64,000 nt of DNA from Phycisphaerales bacterium (GTDB lineage Bacteria; Planctomycetota; Phycisphaerae; Phycisphaerales; SM1A02). Location of the stretch: the NCBI GenBank assembly GCA_029246705.1, contig JAQWMQ010000039.1, positions 1-64,000 of the forward strand. Direction: 5' to 3'. Positions 44,225 to 52,776 of the stretch are shown in pieces (the stretch's first letter is position 1; every line of letters starts with the position of its first letter). The position numbers and the translations under genes were made by a program. The notes beneath the pieces were generated by a model, which was given only the letters and a program-made list of their open reading frames with translations, was not told the DNA's origin and made no database searches.

Positions 44225-46207
44225 TCATTCGCCGCCGGGGTGAAGCGGAAGGGTGCCGAGGCTCGCACGGTGTTCAGCGCCTTCGACCACCAGGTCGGGC
44301 TTGACCCCGAGGTGCATCAGTGCCGCGTCGACCACCTGCTTCACCACCGGGCCGGCCACCTGTCCGCCGTAGTGATTCTTCTTGGGATCATCGATCACGC
44401 AGTACACCACGATCCGGGGATCCTGGAACGGAGCTCCCGCGATCACGTTCGAGGTGTATCGATCCTTGAAGTATCCGCCCTTGGGATTCGGCAGATCCGC
44501 GGTTCCCGACTTGCCGAACATCGAATACCGATCCGAACGGCCGTAGTTCTTCAGGGTTCCGCGAAGAACCACCTGCCTGAGTGCGTTCTTGGTTCGCCGT
44601 GCGATCTCGGGATTCAGGGCTCGAGTCTTCAGCAGGTGCGGTCCAAGGTCGATGCCGCCCTTGTTCGCCACGTCGGAATGTCCGGAGATCCTGAGCTGGG
44701 GCATCATCCCCTCGCAACAGAAGGCACTGAAGGCACGAACCATCTGCAGCGTGGTCACCGCGACTTCGTGACCGAATGAAACCGAGATCGTGGTGTTGGC
44801 GAACGACCAGTTCTCGAGTGATGTGATCTGTCCCGGGTGCTCGGCCGCACCGGCAAGACCGCAGTTGGTCCTCGAACCGAAACCAAACCGCTTGACGATC
44901 GATCGCATCTCCTGGTTGGACAGCTTGCGAACCATCTCCGCCATGCCGGTGTTCAGGCTCTTGATGAGAATGGTGTCGATCTTCTTGATCGGACCGCGGT
45001 AGGCATTGATGCCGGCATCCTTGACCGTCGTTCGGCGTCCCTTGATCCTGACGGCTTCGACGTTGATCCGTTTCAGGTCGACGGAGTGCCTGGTCCCGAC
45101 ACCTGCTTCAAGGGCTCCGGACCAGATGAACGGCTTGAAGGTCGACCCAGGCTCGAAGGCATCGATCATGTTTCGATCCCTGCCCAGTTTCGGCTCCACG
45201 CGCCTCATGGGATCGTCGAGGATCACCTCCTCGACATCGGGGCGTCTGTTCAGGATGTCGACCATCGCGAGAATGTCACCATTGGAAGGATCGATCACCA
45301 CACACCGACCACCGCCTGCGTTCTGCACCTCGATCTGTGCCCTGAGTGCCTCTTCGGCCATCAGCTGGATCTGTGCATCGATGGTGAGGGTGAAATCCGT
45401 CCCGTGACGACCTCTTTCGTAGCTGCCCATGGGAATCGAGATCACGGTCCCGCGCGAAGTCCGCCGGGTCTTCAGCTCGCCCCGCACCGACTGCAGATTC
45501 TCCTCGCGTCGCTGCTCGATGCCTGAACCGCCCACTCCGTTGTCACGACACTTGCCGACGATCATCTGGAGGCTTTCGGGGCCGTAGTATCGTCGTTCGG
45601 TTCGCTTCTCCAGGAGCAGGCCGATGTTGCGTCCATCGAGCCAGGAGCGAATGGCATCGACCTGCCACTCCTTGAGCAGCTTCTCAAGCACCACGTACTG
45701 CTTGGTGGCGGGAGCATCGATCAGGCGTCTGGTCAGCTCGCGCTTGGGAATACCGATGAGGTCGTCCAGCTTTGCCGTGATCGTTCTCAGCTTGTGGACT
45801 CGAAGCTGTTCCTGGGCCAGGCCCAGCGGTCCGGCGAGCAATGTCAGCTTCTGATCGATGACGAGGTCGAGATCCGGCCGGGCTCCGATTTCGCCCGCTT
45901 CCTCGCCGACCATCTTGCGATAGCCATGGGAACAGAAGTACGAGGGATCCAGTGCAAGGCGCCAGCAGGGGCTGTCGATCGCCAATGTCCGACCGTTTCG
46001 ATCGGTGATCTCGCCTCTGAACCGTGGTTCGTAGTTGACCCTCTGCTCCGCACCGCTTCGATCCCCGAGTTGCACGGGTGGATCGACCTTGAGCCAGGCC
46101 ACCTTGAAGAGCGTGGCGGCGATCCCGATCGCGATCAAGCCGACGCTCAAGCGACCCCAACGGGCGGTGCTGTTGATGATGGACTGGTTTCTGTTCTCGA
46201 AGGTCAT
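44225..46207 (-). CDS. ftsI: Class B penicillin-binding protein (FtsI/PBP3)
   Basis: 660 residues from the ATG at 46207, which overlaps the ftsL-like stop (ATGA). One N-terminal transmembrane helix (LSVGLIAIGIAATLFKVAW) precedes the PBP dimer domain (RFRGEITDRNGRTLA) and the transpeptidase domain with all three motifs: STFK in EPGSTFKPF, SLN in IKSLNTGM, and KSG in FGKSGTADLP. It makes septal peptidoglycan cross-links. No PASTA domains are present. The gene ends the minus-strand run, so murE, murF, mraY, ftsW and ftsZ do not follow as in standard clusters. Confidence 0.93.
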   Translation of the reverse strand: MTFENRNQSIINSTARWGRLSVGLIAIGIAATLFKVAWLKVDPPVQLGDRSGAEQRVNYEPRFRGEITDRNGRTLAIDSPCWRLALDPSYFCSHGYRKMVGEEAGEIGARPDLDLVIDQKLTLLAGPLGLAQEQLRVHKLRTITAKLDDLIGIPKRELTRRLIDAPATKQYVVLEKLLKEWQVDAIRSWLDGRNIGLLLEKRTERRYYGPESLQMIVGKCRDNGVGGSGIEQRREENLQSVRGELKTRRTSRGTVISIPMGSYERGRHGTDFTLTIDAQIQLMAEEALRAQIEVQNAGGGRCVVIDPSNGDILAMVDILNRRPDVEEVILDDPMRRVEPKLGRDRNMIDAFEPGSTFKPFIWSGALEAGVGTRHSVDLKRINVEAVRIKGRRTTVKDAGINAYRGPIKKIDTILIKSLNTGMAEMVRKLSNQEMRSIVKRFGFGSRTNCGLAGAAEHPGQITSLENWSFANTTISVSFGHEVAVTTLQMVRAFSAFCCEGMMPQLRISGHSDVANKGGIDLGPHLLKTRALNPEIARRTKNALRQVVLRGTLKNYGRSDRYSMFGKSGTADLPNPKGGYFKDRYTSNVIAGAPFQDPRIVVYCVIDDPKKNHYGGQVAGPVVKQVVDAALMHLGVKPDLVVEGAEHRASLGTLPLHPGGE

Positions 46208-46524
46208 CCGCCCAGCTCCATGCCCGGGTCGACGAACGTGGTCTTCTCGACCTCGAGGCCTTCGAGTTGATCGAAGAGCTGGGTTCGATCGCCGATCGAT
46301 TTCCATTGCTCACTCAATCCGTTCTTCATCGCTTCCAGCTCGGCCGGCTTGGTGGCCTCGGTCACCCGCACCTTGCGCTCCTGTATCGCACGTTGGAGCT
46401 GCTGGATTTCCGCGTGCAGGCGCACCGTCTCGCCCACGATCTCGTAGCGGCGTTGACGATTGACCAGCAGCAAGGCCGCAAGCAGGCCGAGTCCGAGGAT
46501 CAACATCGTCAGTTTGGCGAACAT
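46204..46524 (-). CDS. FtsL-like small division protein
   Basis: 106 residues: an N-terminal transmembrane helix (about 5-22, MLILGLGLLAALLLV) followed by a coiled coil (about 30-75, EIQQLQRAIQERKVRV). FtsL proteins diverge strongly in sequence. The call rests on this topology, the size, and the position between rsmH and ftsI, as in most bacteria. The stop overlaps the ftsI start. It would bridge the divisome in the periplasm. Confidence 0.75.
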   Translation of the reverse strand: MFAKLTMLILGLGLLAALLLVNRQRRYEIVGETVRLHAEIQQLQRAIQERKVRVTEATKPAELEAMKNGLSEQWKSIGDRTQLFDQLEGLEVEKTTFVDPGMELGG

Positions 46525-46573
46525 GGTTCGGCGTTGAACCTCTCCTGGTCCGAACGAGTCTGCTTCAAGCGGA

Positions 46574-47299
46574 TCAGTTGCTCGTTACCGGGAGGTTCAG
46601 GACCATGCCGGGCTTCAGGCGATCTGCATTGGGAAGAGTGGCACGGTTGGCGTCATGGAGTTTCGGCCACTTGCTTCCGTCTCCGAGTTCCCTGCGTGCG
46701 ATGTCACTGAGCGTCTCGCCTTCCCTCACCACCGTGGTTCGGGCTCGGGGCGTTCGCCGGGTGGTTTCCAGGGTTCGCGTGGACCCGCTTGATGCGACCA
46801 TCCTTTCTCGATTCGGGATGGTCAGGCGAGTTCCGATCTGGAGTGCATCCGCGTTGATGTCGGGGTTGTGTCGCTCGATCAGCACCCACTTCTTCGGATC
46901 ACCGAAGTGCTCCTTCGCGATGCTGCTCAGGCTTTCACCTGACTTCACGTAGTGAAAACGCATGGTGGTCTCGACCCTCGGGCTTCCACTGGATCTGGAA
47001 GCATCGCGTGCCGCTCCACCCAGCACGATCTGACCGGAAGTCTCCCTCGTGCGGGGGGGCGGTGGTGGCGAACTCAAGGTGGCGATGCGCTCGGGCTGGG
47101 TCGGTGCTGGCTCGGTCTGGACTGGCTGGGTGTCGGCGAACTGGAGGATTTCCTGATCAGGAACCCATCTGGGCTCGACCGCCTGGAGTGGGTCCTCCTC
47201 CATCCGCTGTTGGGCGGAGAGGTGGTCGGAAACGAGAATCCCGGCCAGAAGCAACAGGCCGAATCCAATTACCAGTGCAAGCTTGTTCTCTCGAGTCAT
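46574..47299 (-). CDS. Membrane-anchored protein with two LysM domains
   Basis: 241 residues: a transmembrane anchor (about 7-26), a Pro/Thr-rich linker (with PPPPPR), a first LysM domain at about 117-167 (YVKSGESLSSIAKEHFG) and a second at about 188-238 (VVREGETLSDIARREL, PGMVLNLPV). LysM binds N-acetylglucosamine-containing glycan. It lies between rsmH and the ftsL-like gene, a place where most bacteria have no gene, which suggests a division-linked peptidoglycan role. That role is inferred from position only. Confidence 0.85.
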   Translation of the reverse strand: MTRENKLALVIGFGLLLLAGILVSDHLSAQQRMEEDPLQAVEPRWVPDQEILQFADTQPVQTEPAPTQPERIATLSSPPPPPRTRETSGQIVLGGAARDASRSSGSPRVETTMRFHYVKSGESLSSIAKEHFGDPKKWVLIERHNPDINADALQIGTRLTIPNRERMVASSGSTRTLETTRRTPRARTTVVREGETLSDIARRELGDGSKWPKLHDANRATLPNADRLKPGMVLNLPVTSN

Positions 47300-47338
47300 T
47301 CGTCAGCATCCATGCTGTGTCGCCCTCAACGAGGACGC

Positions 47339-48334
47339 CTATTGGACGAGGTTGCCTACCTTGGCACACCTCAGTTTCGCCGATCTCGCCCGCGGATTGG
47401 AGCGAATCTCGGTACGCGTCGGCTTCAAGGGCTTGCGGCTCCGATCCTGGAGCATGCCTTGATCCGCCATTCTGGCGAAAGCCTGCTTGACTGCACGGTC
47501 CTCCAGGCTGTGAAACCCGATGACCACGACCCGTGCGCCGAGGCTGAGCCATCCTGGTGAACCCTTGGCCAGTTGCTTCGCGGTGCGTTCAACCTCGTCG
47601 AGCAGGGCATCAAGAGCACCCAGCTCGTCGTTCACCGCGATCCGCAACGCCTGAAACGTTCGGGTCGCCGGATGCACTCTCGCCTCCCGTGCGCGTGGAC
47701 CGTAGGCCTCACGTACAAGTCGAGCAAGTTGCGCCGTAGTCTGAATCGGTTCTTCGGCCCTTTGAGCGACAATTTTCCGGGCAATGCGTTTTGCCGATGG
47801 ATCCTCGCCAAATCGACGGATCAGATCAGCCAGATCCGGTTCCGAGAGGGTTGCCAGCAGGTCCTCGGCCTTCAAGGGGGTGCTTGAGTCCAGCCTCATG
47901 TCCAGGGGCCCATCGCGCATGAAACTGAAGCCTCGTTCCGCCTGCTCCAATTGGTTGCTGGAGAAGCCCAGGTCGGCGAGCAAGCCGTCGGCAACGATGT
48001 CACGTGACTTCAGCTCGCGGCCCACCGAGGCAAAGGAGCCTTCGATGCCTATGGGCTCCAGCCCGCTCTCGGCTCGGACGCGATCGGTTGCATACGCGAG
48101 GTTCGCCGCATCCAGATCAAAGAGGATCAGCCGGCCCCCTGGTGCGATGCGTCGGCCGATGTCCGCGGCGTGCCCGCCCCGCCCTGCAGTTGCATCCACG
48201 ATGGTCTCGCCGGGCTGCGGGTCGAGCTGTTGGAGAACCTCAGCCGACATTACAGGTAAGTGCCCGTGAGGAGGGGACTTATGGCTTGGCGTGTCCGATT
48301 TGCGGAGGGGTTCTGGAGTGTCCTGCGGGGTCAC
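47339..48334 (-). CDS. rsmH: 16S rRNA (cytosine1402-N4)-methyltransferase
   Basis: 331 residues, also called MraW. Signatures are [15 protein letters not shown] near residue 25, [11 protein letters not shown] (SAM loop), [21 protein letters not shown], and [14 protein letters not shown] read as FHSLEDR. The start is GTG, sharing the bases GTGA with the stop of sucB, so it is probably translated by coupling from the sucAB message. A 28-residue N-terminal extension precedes the conserved core. Confidence 0.94.
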   Translation of the reverse strand: MTPQDTPEPLRKSDTPSHKSPPHGHLPVMSAEVLQQLDPQPGETIVDATAGRGGHAADIGRRIAPGGRLILFDLDAANLAYATDRVRAESGLEPIGIEGSFASVGRELKSRDIVADGLLADLGFSSNQLEQAERGFSFMRDGPLDMRLDSSTPLKAEDLLATLSEPDLADLIRRFGEDPSAKRIARKIVAQRAEEPIQTTAQLARLVREAYGPRAREARVHPATRTFQALRIAVNDELGALDALLDEVERTAKQLAKGSPGWLSLGARVVVIGFHSLEDRAVKQAFARMADQGMLQDRSRKPLKPTRTEIRSNPRARSAKLRCAKVGNLVQ

Positions 48335-49623
48335 ATGTCAAGCATGAGGCGGGTGGGATCCTCGATGCATTCCTTGATGTGCTTGAGGAAGCCGACGGCC
48401 TCGGTGCCGTCGATGATCCGATGGTCGTAACTGAAGGCCAGGTACATCATCGGTCGCAGGACAATCTGTCCGGGGTGGTCAGGGTCCTCGACGGCCCGTT
48501 TCTTGATCCCGTGCATGCCCAGGATGCCCGATTGAGGTGGATTGAGGATCGGGGTCGACATCATCGAGCCATAGACACCGCCGTTGGAGACGGTGAAGGT
48601 GCCGCCGGTCATCTCGTCGACTCCGAGTGCACCTTCTCTGGCTCGCCTGGCAAAGTCGCCGATGGTCCATTCGAGCTGGGCAAAGCCCATGGATTCCGCA
48701 TTTCGGATGACCGGAACCACCAACCCTCGGTCGGTGCCGACGGCTACCGCGATATCGCAGTAGTCGTGGTATTCGATTTCCTTGTCGACGATGTAGGCAT
48801 TCACCTGGGGGTAGTTCCTGAGCGCCGAGACCGAGGCCTTCAGGAAGAAGCTCATGAAGCCAAGTCGCACCCCGTGCTTCTTCTCGAAGCCTTCCTTGTG
48901 GGCGCTTCGGGTCGCCATCACCGCGGTCATGTCGACCTCGTTGAAGGTGGTCAGCATCGCGGCGTTGTGCTGGGAAGCGACCAGGCGCTCAGCGACTCGC
49001 TGGCGAAGCTTGGTCATGCGTTCACGGCGCACGGTTCTGGATCCGGGGGCGGATGCCGCCGGTGGTGCAGATGCCGGTGGTGCAGATGCCGCTGGCGCAC
49101 GGCTGGCTGCTGGAGCCGGTGCGCTTGGTGCTGCGGCGGGAATCGAATCGACTGCGGCCGAGAGGACATCGGCCTTCATGATCCGTCCGGCAGGTCCGCT
49201 TCCTGGAATCGAATCCAGGTTGACACCCTTCTCCTTGGCGAGTTTTCGAGCCATGGTCGAGGCTCGGGCGCTGGAGGCTTCGGGGGTGTCCTCGGTCGCT
49301 GCTTCGGCCTCGGTCTTCGGTGCCTTCGAAGTGGATTTCTTGGTGGTCTTCTTCGACGCAGGCTTTTCGGGAGCTGCCGGTTGCTTGCTGTCGGTGTCGA
49401 TCGTGCCCAGCACGGCCCCGACTTCCAGCTCGGTTCCGACCTCGGCACTGGCGTGCAGCACGCCGGCCGCGGGAGAGCCGACTTCCAGGGTGGCCTTGTC
49501 GGATTCGATCTCGCAGATCGCCTCGTCCTGCTCGACCCAGTCACCGTCGTTCTTCAACCAGACACCAACCGTCACTTCCGTGACGGATTCACCGGGACTC
49601 GGAATGGTGATTTCGACGCTCAT
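48331..49623 (-). CDS. sucB: 2-oxoglutarate dehydrogenase E2 (dihydrolipoyl succinyltransferase)
   Basis: 430 residues: lipoyl domain (about 1-75, lipoyl-lysine in [11 protein letters not shown]), an Ala/Lys/Thr-rich linker, a peripheral subunit-binding domain ([24 protein letters not shown], given across its two halves), a Pro/Ala-rich linker with repeated AP(P)ASAP units, and the catalytic domain ending with SYDHRIIDG (catalytic His and Asp). [13 protein letters not shown] is typical of succinyltransferases. It transfers succinyl groups to CoA in the TCA cycle. It lies 59 bases downstream of sucA. No E3 (lpd) gene is adjacent. Confidence 0.94.
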   Translation of the reverse strand: MSVEITIPSPGESVTEVTVGVWLKNDGDWVEQDEAICEIESDKATLEVGSPAAGVLHASAEVGTELEVGAVLGTIDTDSKQPAAPEKPASKKTTKKSTSKAPKTEAEAATEDTPEASSARASTMARKLAKEKGVNLDSIPGSGPAGRIMKADVLSAAVDSIPAAAPSAPAPAASRAPAASAPPASAPPAASAPGSRTVRRERMTKLRQRVAERLVASQHNAAMLTTFNEVDMTAVMATRSAHKEGFEKKHGVRLGFMSFFLKASVSALRNYPQVNAYIVDKEIEYHDYCDIAVAVGTDRGLVVPVIRNAESMGFAQLEWTIGDFARRAREGALGVDEMTGGTFTVSNGGVYGSMMSTPILNPPQSGILGMHGIKKRAVEDPDHPGQIVLRPMMYLAFSYDHRIIDGTEAVGFLKHIKECIEDPTRLMLDM

Positions 49624-49682
49624 GACTCAAACCTGTTTGTACCACCATTCGGCGGGAGCCGCGGTGGTCGGTGGTTGGATCT

Positions 49683-52586
49683 TCAAGAGGCCTTCTTTTT
49701 CGATCCCTTGGTGTTGGTCCGTCGGCGACGCTTGCTTCCGGTACCACTGGCGGCCTTCTTGCGAGAGGCCATGGGTTGCTGTTCGATCTCCTGGTTCGGC
49801 TTGGCCTTGGAGATCGGACCAAGTGCTTCGTCGAGAATCCCGGTCTGCTCCTGTTGACTGATCAAGGAGGACCCGACTGCCGGCGAGGCGTTCTCATTTC
49901 GGCCGGTGTAAAGCATCTTCAGCCCGAGAAGGCGTCGCAGCGAGGTCTCCATGAAGCGCCAGGGTCCGCTGTTCTCGGGTTCTTCCTGCGTCCATCGGAT
50001 CGTCTCGGCTCCCTCGTATCGACTCAGCACGGCCTGGAAAGCATCCACATCGATCGGGTAGAGCTGTTCGACGCGGACGATCGCCACGTCCTTTCGACCC
50101 AGTTCCACGCGACGGGCATCGAGGTCGTAGTAGATCTTGCCGCTGCAGAAGATCAATTCCTTGACGGCCTCGGGCTGGACGGACGCATCATCGATCAGCG
50201 TCTGGAATCGTCCTTCGACGAGTTCTCGCGTACAGCTCTTGGCCGCCGGGAGTCGCAGCATGCTCTTCGGGGTCATGACCACCAGCGGCTTCCGGAACGG
50301 TTGCTTGACCTGGCGCCTGAGCATGTGGAAGACCTGGGCGCCGTTGGTGGGCACGCAGACCTGCATGTTGTTGTCCGCGCACAGCGACAGGAAGCGTTCC
50401 ATCCGGGCGCTGGAATGTTCAGGACCCTGCCCCTCGTAGCCGTGCGGAAGGAAGAGGACCAGTCCCGTGGATCGTTTCCACTTGGTCTCGGCACTGGCCA
50501 CGAACTGATCGAAGATCACCTGTGCGCCGTTGGCGAAGTCGCCGAACTGCGCCTCCCAGATGATCAACATCTGCGGGTCGGCCAGCGAGTAGCCGTATTC
50601 GAACCCCACCACGGCGCACTCCGTCAGTGGCGAGTTGTGGATGCAGATCCGGGCCTGCTGTTCCTCGATGTTGTTCAAGCCGATCCAGGACTCTCCACTC
50701 ACCTGGTCGTGCACGACCGCATGGCGATGGCTGAACGTGCCTCGTTCGACATCCTGGCCGGAAAGCCGCACGGCATGGCCCTCGAGCAGCAGCGAGCCGT
50801 AGGCAAGCAGCTCGGCGGTGCCCCATTCGATGGGGGTGTCCAAATCCGTCTTCGGGGTGGCACGTGCCTTGAAGCCACGGGCCACCGTCTTGTGCAGGTC
50901 GAAGGATTCGGGGGTGTGGATGATCGCGTCCGTGATCGCGATGATCGTCTTCTCGTCGATGGCGGTGTCGACCGGGTGAAAGGCGTATTTGCCATGGACG
51001 CCCGACCACATGCTCTTGAAGGGGTCGATCGAGGGGTCCACCGGCTGCTCCGTGGAGCGGGCCTGTGCCTCGTGCAGTCTTTCCTGCAGACTGTCCTTGC
51101 GCTTCTTGAACTCCTCCTCGGTCAGCACGCCGTCACGGAAGAGCTGGTCGGCATACACATCGACCACCGGGGTCTTCTCCCGGATCTTCTTGTACATCAG
51201 CGGCTGGGTGAAGCTGGGTTCGTCGGCTTCATTGTGCCCGTTGCGTCGGTAGCACCACATGTCGATCACGACGTCGTTCTTGAACGCCTGGCGGTACTCG
51301 ACCGCGAGGCGTGCAACCCAGGCGCAGGCCTCGGGATCGTCGCCGTTCACGTGGAAGATCGGTGCATCGATCATCTTGGCGATGTCCGTGCAGTACTTGC
51401 CACTGAAGGAGTCGGTCTGGTTGGTCGTGAAACCGAGCTGGTTGTTGATCACCAGGTGGATGGTGCCGCCGACGGTGTACCCGTCGAGGCTCATCATGTT
51501 GAAGCATTCCGCGACCACGCCCTGTCCCGGGAATGCCGCGTCGCCATGAATGATCACCGGAACCACGCGCTCTCGAGCCTCGTCGCTCTGGACCCGCTGT
51601 TTGGCCCGGCATCGACCCAGGACCACGGGGGTCACGAATTCAAGGTGGGAGGGGTTGGGCGCCAGGGTGAGGTGGACCGGCTGCCCTCCCCGGGTGTTCC
51701 GGGTGTTGGAGTAGCCGGAGTGGTACTTCACGTCACCCCCGCCATCGAGGTAGTCCTCGGCCCAGCTCTCCTCGAAATCCGTGAAGGTCTGGTCGAACGT
51801 CTTCTCGAGGATGTTGGTGAGCACGTTCAGCCGACCGCGATGGGCCATGCCGATGGCGAACTCGTTGATCCCGTTCGCGGGGCCGTAGTCGATGATCTGG
51901 TCGAGCAGGGGGATCATCGAATCGCCGCCCTCGAGTCCGAATCGTTTCCTGCCGACGTAGCGCTTGCGCAGGAAGAACTCGAAGCCGTCGGCATCGATCA
52001 ACCTGTCGAGCAGGTGAAGCCTGCTGTCGGATGAGAATTCAGGCTGGTTGCGCACCGGCTCCATCCGGCTCTGCAGCCAACGTCGTCGTTCCCGGTCCTG
52101 GATGTGCATGTACTCGACGCCGATGTGGCGGCAGTACGTCTGCTCGAGATGCTTGATGATCGTGCCCAGGGTGGAGGGGTTCTCCAGGGGCAGGGTTCCG
52201 GGGTCGAACAGCTCGTCGAGTTGGTCGTCGCTGAGTTCGAAGGATTCCAGCGTGAGTGTTCTCGGAAACGGTCGAGGTGATTCCAGTGGATCGAGATCGG
52301 CTGCGAAGTGTCCGATGTCCCGGTAGTGGTAGATCAGGGAGTCGACCCTGGCCTGTGCACTGTTGCCGGTTCCGGCCTCACCTTCGGAGCCACCCTGCCG
52401 GCCGAGATCGAAACCAAGGAAGAACTGGTTCCAGTCATCGGTGAGTGAAGCAGGGTCCTGCTTCCACTGGGCATAGAGGCGCTCGATGTATTCGGCGTTC
52501 CATCCGTTCATCGACCGATCCATGGTCGAGGACGGGGCATCGCTGCTTGGACGTTCGGCTGGCTTTCCAGCCTCTGGGGTGGCCAT
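49683..52586 (-). CDS. sucA: 2-oxoglutarate dehydrogenase E1 component
   Basis: 967 residues from the ATG at 52586, chosen because CGGAGCG lies upstream. An in-frame start at 52694 would add 36 residues without homology. Thiamine diphosphate-dependent decarboxylation of 2-oxoglutarate. It has the N-terminal peptide typical of OdhA (SMNGWNAEYIERLYAQWKQDP), GMAHRGRLNVLTNIL, HGDAAFPGQGVVAE, NNQLGFTT, and the C-terminal pyrimidine-binding half (FEYGYSLADP, PHGYEGQGPEHSSAR). After the usual end there is a basic tail with SKRRRR and SKKKAS, which is odd for this enzyme. It leads a six-gene run with sucB, rsmH and ftsI. Confidence 0.95.
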   Translation of the reverse strand: MATPEAGKPAERPSSDAPSSTMDRSMNGWNAEYIERLYAQWKQDPASLTDDWNQFFLGFDLGRQGGSEGEAGTGNSAQARVDSLIYHYRDIGHFAADLDPLESPRPFPRTLTLESFELSDDQLDELFDPGTLPLENPSTLGTIIKHLEQTYCRHIGVEYMHIQDRERRRWLQSRMEPVRNQPEFSSDSRLHLLDRLIDADGFEFFLRKRYVGRKRFGLEGGDSMIPLLDQIIDYGPANGINEFAIGMAHRGRLNVLTNILEKTFDQTFTDFEESWAEDYLDGGGDVKYHSGYSNTRNTRGGQPVHLTLAPNPSHLEFVTPVVLGRCRAKQRVQSDEARERVVPVIIHGDAAFPGQGVVAECFNMMSLDGYTVGGTIHLVINNQLGFTTNQTDSFSGKYCTDIAKMIDAPIFHVNGDDPEACAWVARLAVEYRQAFKNDVVIDMWCYRRNGHNEADEPSFTQPLMYKKIREKTPVVDVYADQLFRDGVLTEEEFKKRKDSLQERLHEAQARSTEQPVDPSIDPFKSMWSGVHGKYAFHPVDTAIDEKTIIAITDAIIHTPESFDLHKTVARGFKARATPKTDLDTPIEWGTAELLAYGSLLLEGHAVRLSGQDVERGTFSHRHAVVHDQVSGESWIGLNNIEEQQARICIHNSPLTECAVVGFEYGYSLADPQMLIIWEAQFGDFANGAQVIFDQFVASAETKWKRSTGLVLFLPHGYEGQGPEHSSARMERFLSLCADNNMQVCVPTNGAQVFHMLRRQVKQPFRKPLVVMTPKSMLRLPAAKSCTRELVEGRFQTLIDDASVQPEAVKELIFCSGKIYYDLDARRVELGRKDVAIVRVEQLYPIDVDAFQAVLSRYEGAETIRWTQEEPENSGPWRFMETSLRRLLGLKMLYTGRNENASPAVGSSLISQQEQTGILDEALGPISKAKPNQEIEQQPMASRKKAASGTGSKRRRRTNTKGSKKKAS

Positions 52587-52657
52587 CGTCGTTTCGCTCC
52601 GTGCCCCGGTTCCGGGGTTCGGTCCGGCACCCCTCGGGAGTGCTCTTGCAAACAGAT

Positions 52658-52663
52658 ATTGTA
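52658..52663 (-). promoter_or_regulatory. Candidate -10 for the sucA-led run
   Basis: TACAAT on the minus strand, 72 bases before the sucA ATG, giving a leader with a GC-rich hairpin (CCCCGG/CCGGGG at 52604-52617) and the ribosome site. No good -35 is apparent. Confidence 0.4.
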
Positions 52664-52776
52664 CGTTCCAGAAGCCCTCGCCGCAGGCTTCCATCGCCTG
52701 AGAATCTCATGAAAAACCCCCTGTTCTCGTCGGGTCGATCTTCAAGGTGACCGGTTGGGTCCGATCATGCCCCATG

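Noticed and set aside
49671-52034. A 787-codon plus-strand frame opposite sucA
   Set aside because: It covers sequence that clearly encodes E1 on the minus strand, and its translation resembles reverse-complement composition with no domain.
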